Part shown: positions 1 through 13,794 of the stretch, piece after piece | Layout of the letters: every line of letters starts with the position of its first letter | Numbering within the stretch: the first letter of the stretch is position 1 | Source: Haemonchus contortus | Lineage: Eukaryota; Nematoda; Chromadorea; Rhabditida; Trichostrongylidae | DNA length: 64,000 nt | NCBI GenBank assembly: GCA_000469685.2 | Contig: LS997567.1 | Location: forward strand, 6,403,374-6,467,373 | Direction of reading: 5' to 3' | Position numbers and translations under genes: made by a program | The notes under the pieces: model-generated | The model's database searches: none | What the model was told of the DNA's origin: nothing | What the model saw: the letters and a program-made list of their open reading frames with translations, nothing else

Positions 1-890
1 CTAGCGATATATTCTTTATACAATAATTTCGATCAGTGAAATCGAGCCGTGGATCTCGCCATATTTGAGAAAACCACACATCCGCTTTGAAACTACTCGA
101 GAATTCACTGATTTCCGTTATCGACTGAACGGTGAGTTCAACAATAACCTGGAAGTGAATGTTCTGAGTCTTGAAACGAAAAAATCTCTGGAAAGTCTCA
201 TTTCAAAGCTTTCATTTCGGCAAAATGGTGAAAGCGTGGGAAAAAAGCCTGTTATTGGTTGTATCATTATGTATCATCATGTATCATTATCCAATAATCA
301 ACAAGTGCGTTGCCCTCTCCCTTCGTCCATCATATCGATACTCCATTGAGTAAATTTAATGGCACACATAACGACAATTTGATGTACGTTTATTGGGTTG
401 CACGGAGAAAGTAATGATGCAGAATAGTACAGCAATAGCGAAGGAAAGGAGGAAATCCGCCGAAATCGCAAAATATAGGGTCTTTTTGAAGTTGGACGAG
501 ATTGTAACGATAAAAATTGTGCTTCGACGAAATCCCAGGGCCTTCTGAGCAATGTGTAGCTTGCCGCGTGTATCAGCTGACTGCACTTACGAAAAAAAAA
601 CGAGCTTCATTTCCAATGACGTCACCTTCTACAAGGCCGCTAAACACGTCCTTTTTTAGGAGTGTCGAGCGGTATGGGGTGCTGGGACAGGTTTTTGAAC
701 CCTTATTCGCCTTATTTAAGCCCCTTTTCAAGGCGTCCATGCATCATGTGGTTTGCTTAGGAAAAATTCGGAACCACAACCACATCTATTGCGAGATATC
801 CCTTAAGGTCACTTTTTGGGCGGCCAGGGTGCATATGCGCCAACTCAGTGCGCAAACAAACAGTAAACAACTCCTCCAAATGTTACTGCG
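1..890. other. No gene recognised
   Basis: Chance-length open frames on both strands without supporting splice signals or family text. Confidence 0.5.
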
Positions 891-896
891 AAAAGT

Positions 897-1160
897 AGCC
901 CGGGTGTGTTGCGATTCGTGCGATTCTGGGTGCCCGCGGCAAGTTGCGCGGCGAAATTCGGCGCAATTTGGACGACTGCAGCGTTTATCATTGGGGCCCA
1001 AATTCGAAGTAAAGTAGATTAGTAGAATTGTCCGACCCTACTGAAGTACTCTACTTCAAGTTTGTGCCCCAGTGATAGGCGCCGAAGTCGTTTTAATCAC
1101 CACGAATTTCGCCGCGCAATTTGCCGCGCGCGCCCAGAATCGCACGAATCGCACGTCCCC
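897..1160. mobile_element. MITE-1 copy 1 (palindromic short element)
   Basis: This is the first of seven copies of a 230-260 bp imperfect palindrome. Its arms carry GGCAAGTTGCGCGGCGAA and its inverse near CGCCGCGCAATTTGCCGCGC. The centre has the paired motif TGGGGCCCAAATTCGAAGTA and its near-inverse TTTGTGCCCCAGTGATAGGCGCC. It has no coding capacity; open frames crossing it are chance. Other copies start near 19566, 26712, 27463, 36305, 38974 and 50668. The structure matches a non-autonomous DNA element. Confidence 0.75.
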
Positions 1161-2298
1161 CAAAGTAGCCCTTGTAGAGATGGTTCCTGGTCCCGAAATA
1201 GTGACGGGCATAGATGAAGCATGTTGGGACCAGGGTTATAGGGCGGTACTTGGTAAAAGCGGCCTATGTAGCTGTTTTTAGAAAAATTAGAAATTGTCTC
1301 TGGGACCATTCAATGTGCTCGGCATTTTAGGTATATGGGGTCCGCCGCTAGCAATTAGTAATCTATGGAACAGCTCGAGTTTCTGAATTTAGCAGCAATT
1401 GCCTGAAACCTAAAAAAAGGGCATAAACGTCAAGTGACAGCCTTCCAAACCAATGCTTTCTGTGACCATCTGAGTGTGTGATATTAAATCTGGTTATGGC
1501 TGAATGCTCCATTACAAGTACGTCCAATTTTGTCGAATGAGCCACGCATGTGTGAACCAGAGATGGACGTTTTTTGGAGGATCCAAAGTGAACGAGAAGC
1601 TACTAATCACAGCAAATCAACCCCGCAATCGAAGGTTTTTCTCTATTGTGGGCTGCAAATGCATGTTCTCCCACGCTCACCGAGAAAAAGTCGAACCTAA
1701 TGACCTTCTCGACAACCATGTTGCGTGTGAAGGATCTTATAAATGACGAAAAACTTGGTACTCATGATTATTCTTTGGAGCGAATTGTTTTTGGCTACTG
1801 AAGGGCTTTTCACTATCCGTCTTTCAACGAGCGGATGAAAAGCCTAGCTTAAAAGCTTTACCAAAGAGATGCTTTTAGATTTCTGAAGGGAACAAATTAT
1901 TGAGAAAGCTCTAATGGAAGTGAAATCGGGGACGATTTACAGCTCCATTTTTGGTCTTCCATACTGAAACCGTTCTTCTGAGTCTTCCAGATTGAGGCAG
2001 TCTTCCTGAGTCTCCCTAGTTGAGGAGTGACTAGCACTGAACCTTTGAAGAATTCCCGATTAATGCGAACCAGTGAAACCACCGCTTCGAACCTTCGCTA
2101 GCGTTGAAACTGGAATTTTTGGTTTTTCATCGGAATGTAGCTTTTTCCATCATGGGCATGTGCCAATGGAGTGAAAATTACTGTTTCAAGATTACTTTCA
2201 AAAACTTGAGAAGCAAAACTGGATAGGGAAGGAGGACATTCTTGGGACCACCTTTTGCGAGCTCCCGATAAATCTTCATAGTCACTCTTAGTGATCCT

Positions 2299-2756
2299 AC
2301 TGGTTTTCAGAAAAGCACAATCCTTCAAGAACCCTCTAGCATGAATACCGGTAATGAGAATTAACAGTACATTTGTAGGAAACGATTACTGAAGAATCTC
2401 TTGGAAAAAAACCTCAAGCCATATTTGGAAAGCAGGCTCATTTCGTTCAACATGCCACATCAACAAATTTCCCCGGGATGTGTAATTAGGTTTTTGGCGA
2501 TGCTTAACAAAAACAACTTTCAATAGTCTGAATGAAATTCTGTCGATTTGACTGCACAGGAAATCTATTACCAGTTTAGTATTACTTACAAGTACAAAAA
2601 TTTAAAAACATAAAAAGACTGCACTGTACAAGCTCACGACCTGAGACCTGCCAGAGTTTGTGGACCAAAGGCACCGAAAATTTGGAAACCGAAACTTACC
2701 TCAGTCGAATTGGAACTGGGAAGGTTGTTCTTGTCGTAGGCATCGGAGAAAAGCTC
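2299..2756 (-). CDS. Unrecognised minus-strand exon group
   Basis: The best-supported piece is 2700-2756: 19 codons beginning ELFSDAYDK, with a TTTTCAG acceptor and a GTAAGTTT donor in phase 0. A second possible exon at 2518-2551 (11 codons plus one base) follows a TGTGCAG acceptor and joins it in phase. A third possible piece starts at 2299 after an AACCAG acceptor; in the phase-compatible frame it runs about 40 codons to a TAA, but another frame of the same stretch is also open, so the end is uncertain. I do not recognise the product. No upstream exon could be chained with confidence. The first exon is likely real because both splice signals are canonical; the rest is tentative. Confidence 0.3.
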
Positions 2757-2759
2757 CTG

Positions 2760-5700
2760 AAAAGTATGGTTTACTGAACGGGCTCGTGTTATGCAGTAGC
2801 AATTTTGTTGTCCCAATTACTTGGTTGAATATGTCATCATTTCCTTACCAGTATCATCAAGTAGCGAGTAAGCTTACTCGAGTACAAGTCACTCCTTTTT
2901 CTTCAAAAACTCGAAACAATCATCTCCTTTTCGAGGAAGATTTCACTTGCGAGAAAGTGGCTTAACGGCCACAGGCGCGCCCAGCGCAGTAGATATTGCG
3001 CGATCGATTTCTCTTTAGTCAGGCGAAACCTACCGTTCTATCCCAAGGGATAAGCAAAGTAAGCAAAAAATGCCGTTTTAACAAACTGAAATAAAAAAGT
3101 CCTTGATGGAGCCATCCTTATTTGGTCTATGATACCGTAATCAAAGTGCATGGCGTAGATTCAGAAGAATCAACAGCTGGTCCTTAGAGTTCTACTCAGC
3201 AGTAAATAATGCAGTCATCAATTCCTGAGGTGGTTACAGTAGGAAGAGAGCAGTCAAAAAGCTGCAGCTTTTCGGTGAAGCACAAGCAGGATGGCGTCTT
3301 GGAGCCTTGCCAATTTTTTGCCGATCTCTCTCGTCCCAATAGTAATATTGAAGAGTTTAAATATATTGGTCCAGTGGAGCGATTTCGTCCCTCTCAGTTA
3401 CTAGTCAGTAAGTAGTCTCGAGGTGAAAGTTTCCATCTGTCTGGACCATTTAATTAGTACCAGATTTGTTTGACAAGGCCAAAGATCTGGATAGAAGCGT
3501 CAAATGCATCACGCCTCCGCTCTCCCTCCGCATTCCCTTCTTTGGGCAACTTGTTGTGGTCTTCAAAGTAATCAGAATAGGGAAAGAGGGTTCTAGAGGT
3601 ACCTCCGAGGAGAAGAGTTCAGTACACGTCATTATGTACTGGTTTTTACTACTTTTTTTGTTACTTTGAGTACTAGTATTTATGCTTTGCTCGAGCAGTC
3701 ATCATGCATGCAATAATTATTCATTTTACGAGTTGGTTAACGGGTTCATTTACCAAACATTCAACGGGCTTTGATGTCCGCGGTGGGTCTAAATGGGTAG
3801 CCCGTGGTAGTTATTGAAGGTGAAACTTCACGGATGTTGGACATGTCTGAGTGATCGAGTTGGCCGAGGCCGAGTTGAGTTGTGTATCGGTGAATTTGAG
3901 GCCATTATACTACATATTATGACGTAGATTGGACATGCGTGGATGTAGTAAGTAAGAATAGAGTGGCACACACGCTGACATGCCTGTCGCTTCCTATCGA
4001 ATGTTTTTTCGAAGGTTGGCTGGATTCAGACGGAACATTCTGCCGATTCCGCTCAATTTCAGGCAATTTCCGTGACAATTCATCTCTTCACGTCTTCTCT
4101 AGGATCCCATCTGCTTCCATTCCAACAAAACATTTTGACTGGAGGAAATGAACGACAAAGGCCCACCCAAATAATGCGTGAGGAATACTCGTAAATAGTA
4201 TGACTAAGTTAGTAAGCTTGAAAATGCATACATCGGTAGGAAATTAAAGTTACTCGGCAACGTCACAAACAAGTATGTAGGGGCTCATCCTTAAGTTAGG
4301 TGTTTTACAAGATGAACTATTCGTAAACTCGAGTTTAGAGGGACAAAAAAGTCCGATTACAGTAATTTGGGCCTCCCATCAAAATTCAAATAATCCGATG
4401 AAGAGGGGAAGGAGAACAGAGTTCTATAGGCCATTATAAGTCTGAGAGTTGGATAACTCAATCGGACCAAGTCTCTTAGGCCTACGACCAAACTGAAGTT
4501 GTTAAAATTCAGTCCAGAAATATCTTGAAGTAAAATACAACTGCTTTATATTGGTCTACCAATTGACCTTTGAAACTTCCACGAATTTTGATTGGAGATT
4601 CTGTACGTGGCGTATCCCAAATGGACTTTTCAAGGCCGGCTATTATTATGTACTTCTTAGCCTTCTACTTTGTATTACCGTTCTTTACTGAGTAACAGAG
4701 CATACAATATGCATAGGGAATCTTCTCATCAAAGCAGAGTTGTTTACAATGTCACTGGGAGCTGTCATTTAGTGGTTGGCAATGAACAATTAGTGGTCCG
4801 GACCAATCTAGAAGAGTAGTTGATCTTTACGGGACCACCATCAGATACGGTAGCTTTCTGAGGTGCAATCAAGATGGTGAAGGGAGAAATATGTAAGGTT
4901 TTGAAACTGAAGAAGACCCTTTAAAAGTCAGCGCCACAGTTTTGGGTCGGACCCCGTTTCAGGTATACTTGTTGCCCACCTGTTCACTTACCTCAACAAG
5001 TATACTTACTTCCAAAGGGCGGTTCCATGACTGTAAGTAAAGGGAAACCCTTTGTCCTATGTCTAATGATAAATCGCCTGCCTTACTATTTGATGGAGAA
5101 TACCCCTCTCTACCAAGCCCCACATAACAAATCTGTTGGTGGTGTCGTCGGCTCAGCTGGTGAGGGGTTGCACTCTGTGGAGGCACCAACTTCATCAAAT
5201 ATCCCACCCAACATCTCATGCTTTGGGACGTGGTCAGAATATTGCACATTCTAAGAAACTAATTGGGTTGAACAGCGCGAAAAGTTTTTTCAGGGACCTT
5301 TTCAAAATTGAATCAATACAGAAAAACGTTTGCGACATTAAGTACGACAGGAGAATACCCTTTGAATCACTGGGGGAAAGTATTTACTTGTTTAGCGTCA
5401 TTACTTTCTATTTACTAACTCACCCAATCCGAAAAGTTTACATTTCTCACCTCACAATCAATTCCATCCGCGACAGGAGGGAATTTGTAATCATGGGGCT
5501 CAATTGCACACACCCATGGCCCTTTTTATGAAGTCCCGGAAAAGTCCGCTCCGACGATATACTCGCCGACTCCAAGTTATTGCACAATGCTTAAAATTAG
5601 TTCTTGGAAACGTATTATGGGCAAGAACTACAATCATCATATGCAATTTGCGGCCACACTTCAGCATCGTGGCGAATCGCCCAGATAGAGAAACCCTCCC

Positions 5701-8380
5701 CAGTGAAGGTGTTCGTTCCTCCAAAGGACGGACAAAAAGGTCCGCTATAAATCTGGGATTACATTTACTGGAACCCATTTTAGAAGGAGCCCCATTCATC
5801 ATCAACACTCGGAGGACTATTACAATTCCTCTTTTCTCGGCGGACATGGTAGTTACTTTAGTAATCCTACCAAATGTCAAAGTTTATTGAGCGTTATGGC
5901 TATGCACTTGAATATGGCCCATAACAAAATAGATAGCCCCATAGGCTATATTCTGTGCTAACGTATCTGCAACTTCCCTCACTAGCCTCACTGGGGAGCA
6001 CCCTGAGCGCAGGACCTCATTCTTGGGGATAAGCCAGTAAAATATTAAAAATATCCTGAATAGGTCCTGAGGGTTGGTTCGGGGATATTAAGGCTAGCAA
6101 GTCTGAGCATCCTAACCATGATAAATAAATAAGTAAACTTGATGATAACCAGGAGATTTTCCAAATGTTACCCTGAAAATCCGAAAACAAAGGGTCCCTC
6201 GTTAAAGGACCATGCCGGCTGACTATTGGCCCATTTCGCTGCAATATTTGACACCCGAATGTAAAAACCCATTTCTGAATGCTAGCTATATGTTAGAATC
6301 GTCCAAACTGAAATGAGTTCAGTCGAATTTATTAAAAATGAAAAAAGTCCAAAATCCCTGCTCTTCTATTTGACATTCGGACGTAAAAACACACCCCGTC
6401 GTCTGACGTCACCGCCAAGTTGAGTGAAGTTCCGCGTTTCAACTTTTCCCTTCGGCCGGCCTAATATCATTCCTTCTTCATTGACTAGACGTATTTCTTA
6501 ATCGATGGAAAAATAGGGGCTCCTTAGAGAATTTTTGCAGACAACTTTAAATTTTCTACAATTACAACTTCACGTTGGTCATTTCTATGTCACAGCGGCA
6601 TCTGAACCCTGTTCTTCCAAGTGAAACGGCGAACTCCTGGAATCCTTGAAACCTCTGTCTCCTCTTCCCTATACTTCTCATTGGGCCCTACTATTCAACA
6701 AAAGGACAGCGTTCGATATTGGCCCTATTACGGCAATTCCAGCCCCAAAATTTCCCATAATGGAAGACATAGCATTGAAAACGACAACAAATCGAATTAG
6801 TTCTAACACGCTGAGGTTCATAAAGCCCTCTCAGACTGTCTGAGTGTCCTTCGACATGAAAAAAAAACCAATTACTTGAAGGAAACATTCAAGAGAAGCC
6901 TGAACTAGCAATGAAATACAAAGTAATGTAGTTCTGTGAAAGTAAGTACTGCCTAACTCAAAGAGAACGTTATTTTCCTTGTGAGCACCCTCTTCTTCGA
7001 ATCTCTTCTATTTCCCTTTGAAAATCCAATATTATCAATCGAAACGAGAGTGACACAGAATCCAAGGGGGTCACTTGGCATATGTCCAGCCTGTAGGACC
7101 GAAATTCATCCGCACTTTTCCACTTAGAAAGATCAAAAGGTCCCAGGACCAGCTGCAGACACTTGGCGACCTTTCAATTACCAATGAGGACCTTGGTAGA
7201 CATCGAACGCAGGGCGCGCCCCGTAGGGCTTATCTATCCCCAACCCCTTATCATTTGAAGTTTGCTGATAGAATTTTCGGCAAGGTGGGCCCCCGAAAAC
7301 TACTTTTCGATCCAATCGAGTATTACTTAATCTTATTGAATATTAGGCGCATTTGGGGGTTTTGGAAGTATCACGCGATGACAACTTCACTTGAGATGCG
7401 GGGGCTTTCGTGCTTCACCGGACGTTCCAGTAAAGCTCCTTCTAAGTAATGGTCGCAAAGTAAAGCCCAGAATGAGCAGCCAAAATTAATTACCCCAGTA
7501 GATGTCCTAAGATCGACCTCCATTAACGCATGCCCAAACCCAGACAGACAGACGGACAATACTTTTGTTTTACTGGACTAAACTGGTAAAGACCTATTCA
7601 ACCAGTACATCCATCATGTATCCCAAAATCATAGCATAATGTACATATGCTTACTAGTAGACCTACTAGACTGCAGTTACCAACAACTACCCAAGACAAC
7701 TCACTCAAGCCTTGTTTCAGTGCAATGAAGCGTTAGGGAATTTGTCGCAGTTGATGGGCTGCTATATAAGAGCTACGAACGAGTAGATGTACTTAACAAG
7801 TACATTGTTACTCGTAGATTACCGGTAGAAAGATTTCAAAGGTACGGCTAACGTGTAGATTCAACGTATCGCACTTCTTTTATGAATGAATAACCGATTT
7901 GCACGGGGGGCATTTCCATTGCATCGACAACATGCCGAAATACTAGAAAAACTAATAATGTTACCAACAGAATTCGAACATTACTGCTTAGCTACTGAAT
8001 TGTGAACTACTTTACAAGTAATAGCTTACAACTACTTCCTTTTCACACACACACATACACTCATGGTGGCCGTTGAGACTGAGCCAAATGGGGGATGAGG
8101 GTAATGGCCAAAATGGGCGAAGGAGCATTGACAAGTACTCGCCGTTGGTGTTACGCTGACGTCATGTTATATCTTTGCTTTGTCTCAGTTAAGAGTAACA
8201 GTATAGACAAAAAAGTAAGTAATGGTTCGAATAGGTAACCAGTTAATCATAAAATTATCAGAAATATTTGGAAAGAAGCCAAATTTCACGTTCTACAATT
8301 GGAGACAAACGAAAAAAGCCAATGATTATCAGAGAGGAATTGGTACGACGAGAAGTAACTTGTAAAGAAACCCCAAGTGG
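2760..8380. other. No gene recognised; unassigned sequence
   Basis: Open frames of 60-130 codons occur (for example 5136-5531, 5504-5890 and 7075-7449 plus; 5500-5880 minus), but overlapping frames of similar length on opposite strands and absence of recognisable family text argue against calling them. A short CA repeat lies near 8045. Exons shorter than I can recognise may be present. Confidence 0.4.
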
Positions 8381-8383
8381 TAC

Positions 8384-9215
8384 CTGTAGAAGATGTTTTC
8401 GTAGAGTATCATTGATGGGGATACATTCCTCATCGTCCCTGGGCTTACGTGAGCTCCACGATCGGTCACGGTCATACGATCGTGCTGGTTCATATCCTGA
8501 AGTTGCAAGAAGTTCACCTGGACCAGATCTCTGTCATTTTTTTGAAGGAGAACTGGTAAAGTACTGTGAGCAGTTACCGTCATCAGAAAGGTCGGCAGTG
8601 GATGTGGCTTTGGAGAGGGTCCTTGGTTCATGTGCTCGTTGTGAAGCCGTGTAGTTAAGACGTCCATCAGCACCAACTTCATTAACGTGCCCTAACCGGG
8701 CATGTGATGTCCGGGCAATATTGATTAGACGATCATTATCGGATGCGGATAGATCAGGTAAAAGTAGTACAATCCGTGCCAGATACGATATAATCATTGT
8801 TGTTGTTTTGATGCTGCAGCCTGTCGTTGTGGTGTATGCCGTCGTTGTTGCTTCCTTATGACGAACACGTACATATACAACAAAATTGATTAGACTGACT
8901 GGTTTAGCGCTGCTGCAGCTCAAGTACTGTAGTCAGTCGGTGTCCGTGTAAGCAAACATGTCAGAAATAAGCATTTGTAATTTTCACGGGGGAAGAGTCG
9001 GGTTTGTGAGTATAGAGAGCGGTACACTATTGATAATGAGGTGTCACGGGCAGAGAGGCGGGATCTCCAATGGCGGCGCCACATGGATATGCCGCGCACT
9101 CCCCCCCTCCAGGGCCCAACTCACTTCCAGTTCCTCCCTCCTACCCCCCACTATTTGGTGTTGGTCCATGGACAAATATGCTCAACAAAGCACAAAGAAA
9201 CAGAATAAGAGCGAT
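8384..9215 (-). CDS. Unrecognised gene, probable membrane protein, three phase-matched exons
   Basis: Three exons chain in phase on the minus strand. Exon 9145-9215 (23 codons plus 2 bases) follows a CTTCTTGCAG acceptor and encodes a hydrophobic run starting IALILFLCALLS, probably one membrane helix, followed by HGPTPNSG. Exon 8578-8813 follows a GCTGCAG acceptor; it encodes another hydrophobic patch (MIISYLARIVLLL) and then a polar, Ser/Asp/Arg-rich tail with NYTASQ and ADLSDDG. Exon 8384-8517 lies across a 60-base intron (GTAACT donor, GGTCCAG acceptor) and continues the polar tail with RSYDRDRSWSSRKPRDDEE. After it, either the frame reads through to a nearby TGA, or it splices at GTACCA to an acceptor about 92 bases on and reads about 35 codons to a stop. 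Upstream exons were not found. I do not recognise the family; helix plus charged tail suggests the C-terminus of a channel or receptor (inference). The antisense frame at 8268-8654 is a shadow. Confidence 0.45.
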
Positions 9216-9219
9216 CTGC

Positions 9220-12200
9220 AAGAAGACACAACAACTAAGGCAAAGATTCTTCCCACAAGTGGGCACCTTCCCCTGAACAGCCATCCGATCCCAAAAGTTG
9301 ACGGGAACATAAATCCAGTACTCCCGAATCCCAGTGGGGATTCAGAGTCTAAAACTGCTCCACTTCTGGTAGCTCTTCTCAGGTTTGCCTTCAGTTGGCC
9401 TATCTAAAATCACAAAATCCCGAGCAAACTTGTTCTTCTGGGAAACACTAGCTCGGTTTGTCTCAGCGCTAATCATTTGTGCATCAAAGACTGGTAGCCC
9501 AGAAAAGGCCAGTAATTGGTATTTTGTAAAAAAAAACATATTAAACAAGGCCCATTTCTCTGCAATGTTCTTGGTGGCCAGTGCAAGTGCCAGTCCCAAT
9601 AATGAACTAGCCTAGCCTACCACCAGAAGCGGCCGGTCTTCAATATTATTAGCCCAGAAAAAACTACTTCTTAAGAGCTGTGCTTTGCTGCTGCTGTGCA
9701 AAGCGTTTGCCGCTTTCAGATCTGAGCATTCATCAAGAGGGGGGTTTGAAAGGTCTTGCAGCTTTCTCTTCTTTTTCTAACATGCCCATAAAATAGACTT
9801 TTTCTTTTCCTGGCCCATTGGCTTGGCTAGTACTCAACGATGCTGGGATCTGGAAGCGGCAAGCATTTTCTCTGAAAGGGTTTTTCCAGGAAGAAATCGG
9901 GCCCTCATTCCATCAGGAATAGGATAGCAGGCGAAATTGTTAGCGTTGACCAGGAATACGTCATGCATACGAATTCCATTCGAAATGACGAGGCATTCGA
10001 AAAGCATTCATCTACACTTCGACCCTTAGAAATTTGGCCCTCAATCGAGTTGATAGCTCTGCCTTTTCACACAAGCACGGTCCTAACTAGTCGAGCCTGG
10101 ACGACTTAGGACTTGACTAGCGTGAGAACTTTCTGATCCATAGGATTACGATGCATCATCTCCAGGCTTGCCGTTAAACTGGCCAAATCACCATGTTGAA
10201 TTTGATTTTTGGGAGAATGGGATTTAAATGGAAGAACCAGCCTACGACGGCTTTTATTTGTGGGATTATTGAATCGAAAACTAAGAAAATCCATTGAAAC
10301 CCAATAATACGGACCAGGACTCAGTAAACATATGGGATTGTGGGAAGAAAATGTTTACTAGTAGATCGATGGCAAGGTCCCCCACCCCCGTTAGTGGTTT
10401 GTGCTCCTCTGAGAGTTTTCAATGGGAATCCTCTTTAGCAAACTGTCATCTTAAAGGAGAGAAATTGAACTTCTTAGCCCGTGTTTTTGTACTAACGAAG
10501 GACGACAGCCACTTTCCCATCTTCATACTTGTGTTCAAATATGAAAGCATTTCCTGTTTTTTCAAGATTTTATAAAAACCTTTGGATGACGGCAGATATT
10601 GGGCCCATTGGGTCTCAAATATCTTTGTTGGCCAGAAATTCATCTGCTTGTTTTTCTGGAATGCTGCAGCATCGGGGGAACCATCAGTAGTAGTAAACGA
10701 TTAGTCTCGACGTAAATGCAGCAAATCGAAAACAAAATGTAACATTGGCAATGAATGCCTGAATGAACCAGCTAACCGGCCATAGCATCAACACCAAGAT
10801 TGGAAAGGTTTTTAAATGCATAGTGCATCCTACAGTACGGTAAGTTACCCTTTATGGGTCTTTTTGTCATCCTTTCAACCATAGCTAGCTTCTTGGCTTG
10901 AGGAGATTTCAAGTAAGTAAAAACTGTAAATTGAACTCTTTCACTTGTTCTTTTGACCCTACTCCTTAACTAACCAATTCACCATCTCAGCCAATTCATT
11001 CCCCAGAGCCCCTTAATTGATATATTAGTCCGAGTGGATTGGAAAGAGATGAAAACATTGGCCATTTTCAGGAACCCATCGATGGAGCGAATTGCAGCTT
11101 TCAGATTCGAGTTGAAAAAAGGCAGGAGTTCGAGTGCATGGCGTATCTAGAGGGGTGTAGCACTTCAAAATTTGAAGAATGGGAACCCATGTTTTTTTCT
11201 GTTGGAGTAAACATAATATGATTGGCATGACTTTCAAAATGGATTATACCGAAGAAGACCCAAGAAACCGAGCAGATCTGAGCGACTACCTCAAGCTTTG
11301 GTTTCGTTGGACCCTGACCTGACTGCGATCAAAGTTGGCGTTACTAGTATACTTGCCTGTCTTGAACGGCTCGTTTTTAGAAGACACGTTTGACGTTAAC
11401 AAGATTTTTGAAATGTGGGCGGTTATGACGGCATACAGCATTTACTGGTAACTAATTTGCACGGTAGAAGGAAATTGCAACGGGGATATATTTTCTGCAC
11501 ACAGGAAATGATGGAAATTTCTCGACTTGCAGTCGCCCAACAGAGCCACAAACTAACAGCTAAACTTGTAAAAAGTTTACAGAGAAGTGGCTGACTTTAC
11601 TGAATTCCCCAGGTACCTGCCATGCCTTTGAGTTCCACTTCGGGGAGGGAAAACCCGCGTCTTCATGTTCCGACTTTTGAAATTCAGTTTACGTTTTTGT
11701 TTCGGAAGAGTTTCTGTCCTCTTCGGAAACATGTCACCATTTAGCCCATTCTGATTGATGTATTCCAGATTGGGAACCCTTTAAACCAACGAAAAACCAT
11801 ATGGGACATTTTTCGAGTTGTGACGATCCTCCTTGCTTGAACTTCTTCAACCCTCGTAAAAACCGGCTCACAAAAATCGGCTACTTTTCCAGTTTTTTCT
11901 CTAACTTTTTGGGATCATGACTTTCCCTATGAGAAAAGCACTTACTGGTAAGCTACTACTTCAATTGAGTAGAATGTCTGAGGTTGATAAGTCGCAGCGC
12001 TTAATAAGGGAGGAAGCCTTCCTTTTACGAGGCTAATGTATACATGGCTTCAGACGGCTCTCTTCTGAGCCAGGAAAGAAGAAAGCCAAGCCACTTTAGA
12101 GATCATTCGATCAAAAATCATTCCATTCCGTGGATGGAGGAGGGGGGGGGGGGAAAGTTTAATGGGAGAGCAAACTACGATGGCGAGTTCGGGACTTAAC

Positions 12201-12885
12201 GCATACACTTACAACTTACAAGTAATGAAAATGCCGAGGTCTATGGAGAGTTGATCTTAAACACGAGTAAATGTTCATTTTTACCCTTGTGGGACTGAAA
12301 GACTGATTAGCCCAAAAGAAGTTCAGGCTTGATTCGATGGCCTGGGCGTCATCGTGTTGCAATTCCAATCGTCGCTGTACCCTCCTAATCCCTTTCTCAG
12401 GCCTGCGTTTTGGTCTCAGCCCCGATAAATCGCTTTCATCTTTATTTCTTTACATGAAACCCGCTTCATACTTGAAGCCCAGAGTTGCTATTCTTTCTTT
12501 ATAGCCAGATTATTCCCAAAAACAGGTAGACCAGGACTTCGATTATGAGCTGTGAAATTACTGGAAGTGTTTGTTTTCACGCTGAAAAACAAGTCTTCTA
12601 CACATCACTGAAAATGTATTCTGCATCACTGAAAATGAGTCGGTTTTTGCAAAGTCCCTGAATGACAGGTAGGCTCAGGTTGCAGGTAGGGTTACATGAG
12701 TCAGAATCTGTAAGGGCAAGATCATGGCTATTACTGAGTAACTATGGAGCAGGAACGACCGTATGGAACATTCTTAACAGGACTCTAACGTTGTCTAGTT
12801 GGTAGACAAGTGGATCTCCTCTTTAGTCTGCTCCTAAGTTCTTGTAAGTGTATAAAAAATGGTTGAATGTTCGCGATATACTTGA
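9220..12885. other. No gene recognised; poly-G run at 12142-12153
   Basis: No chainable exons found. The only obvious structure is a 12-base G run preceded by GGAGGA at 12135-12153. Confidence 0.4.
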
Positions 12886-12889
12886 GGTA

Positions 12890-13370
12890 CCCTTTTTGAG
12901 TTGAAAAGCGGAAGTGTTGATGGAAAATAGTGCAATGACGATGAAAGGAGCGAGAAAATCCTGTGGAATCCAAAGATTTTTAAAAGTAGTGAGAATGGGT
13001 TGTACGAGATCGCCATGGCGGGAATGGCGTAAAACGGGTACTTGTACGAGATTTCAGTCGTTGCATTTGAACAAAGGGTCGACTACACTAGGCCAAAATG
13101 TTCAAACTGCCTTTCATTGTCGCTATGAGTCACGAAAAGTTGTATGGATATCTAACATGGGCGTCCTTTGTGAACGGTGTGACCCCTACAACGCCATTAA
13201 AACTCGTCCACTTCGGGTGTGGCATGCAGCAGATATTATGTACAATCATGAGCCCTTTTAACGCTTTATTAAGGCCTCTTTCTGATCCGACAGCCCCATA
13301 TATGCTGAACGAGAGGGCCACAGATTCATCCCAGGGGGTACATCAGAAACTGTTTTTATCGTGAAATGTG
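12890..13370. repeat. Dispersed repeat family R3, copy 1
   Basis: This stretch resembles 56330-56770 and, over a shorter span, 63750-63925. Shared landmarks are ACGAGATTTCAGT, GCCAAAATG followed by TGCCTTTCA, and ATGAGTCA or ATGGGTCA before a GTTG. All three copies share one orientation. No intact frame is shared, so this is an unclassified repeat, possibly a transposon remnant. Confidence 0.5.
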
Positions 13371-13794
13371 CCCTTGAATAAAGGGACAGTCCTGAAATAA
13401 TGATACCACTGCTGTAGTGACTCTCATAAGTTCAATTCCTCCATTCATTAGTTCACTGCCCGAAGTCTACTTTTCCTCTCCCATAGTTTCAGGAAGTTAT
13501 GCATTTAATGGCTCTGAACTTAGGTTACCACGTTGAATAGCCCGAGGCTCATAGTAAGCGGACCCGTAGGGCATGTGAACTTGCCCGATCTGAGATTTAT
13601 GTATTCACAGCTGAAATCGGAAACGTGAAACAGAGTTCTGGTTGGGCCCATAAACTTGGTCGCTTAGAACCCTGGTTTCATTTAGGCGGACGAATCCAGT
13701 AACATTTGAATGTGAACTAGCTGGCATGGGCAATGGAAAAAGCAAGTAAATTTACCTTCTGGAAGAGTATTACTCGTACTTGTATATACTCAGT

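Noticed and set aside
517..1017. 166-codon open frame on the plus strand
   Set aside because: Its second half runs through a MITE-1 palindrome, and the first half has no recognisable family text.
5500..5890. Opposite-strand open frames of 126-128 codons covering the same bases
   Set aside because: Mutual overlap on both strands and no splice or family evidence; at most one could be real and neither can be supported.
7075..7449. 124-codon plus-strand frame
   Set aside because: No recognisable motif, no splice partners, composition like neighbouring non-coding DNA.
8268..8654. 128-codon plus-strand open frame
   Set aside because: It is antisense to two phase-matched minus-strand exons with proper splice sites, which are the better explanation.
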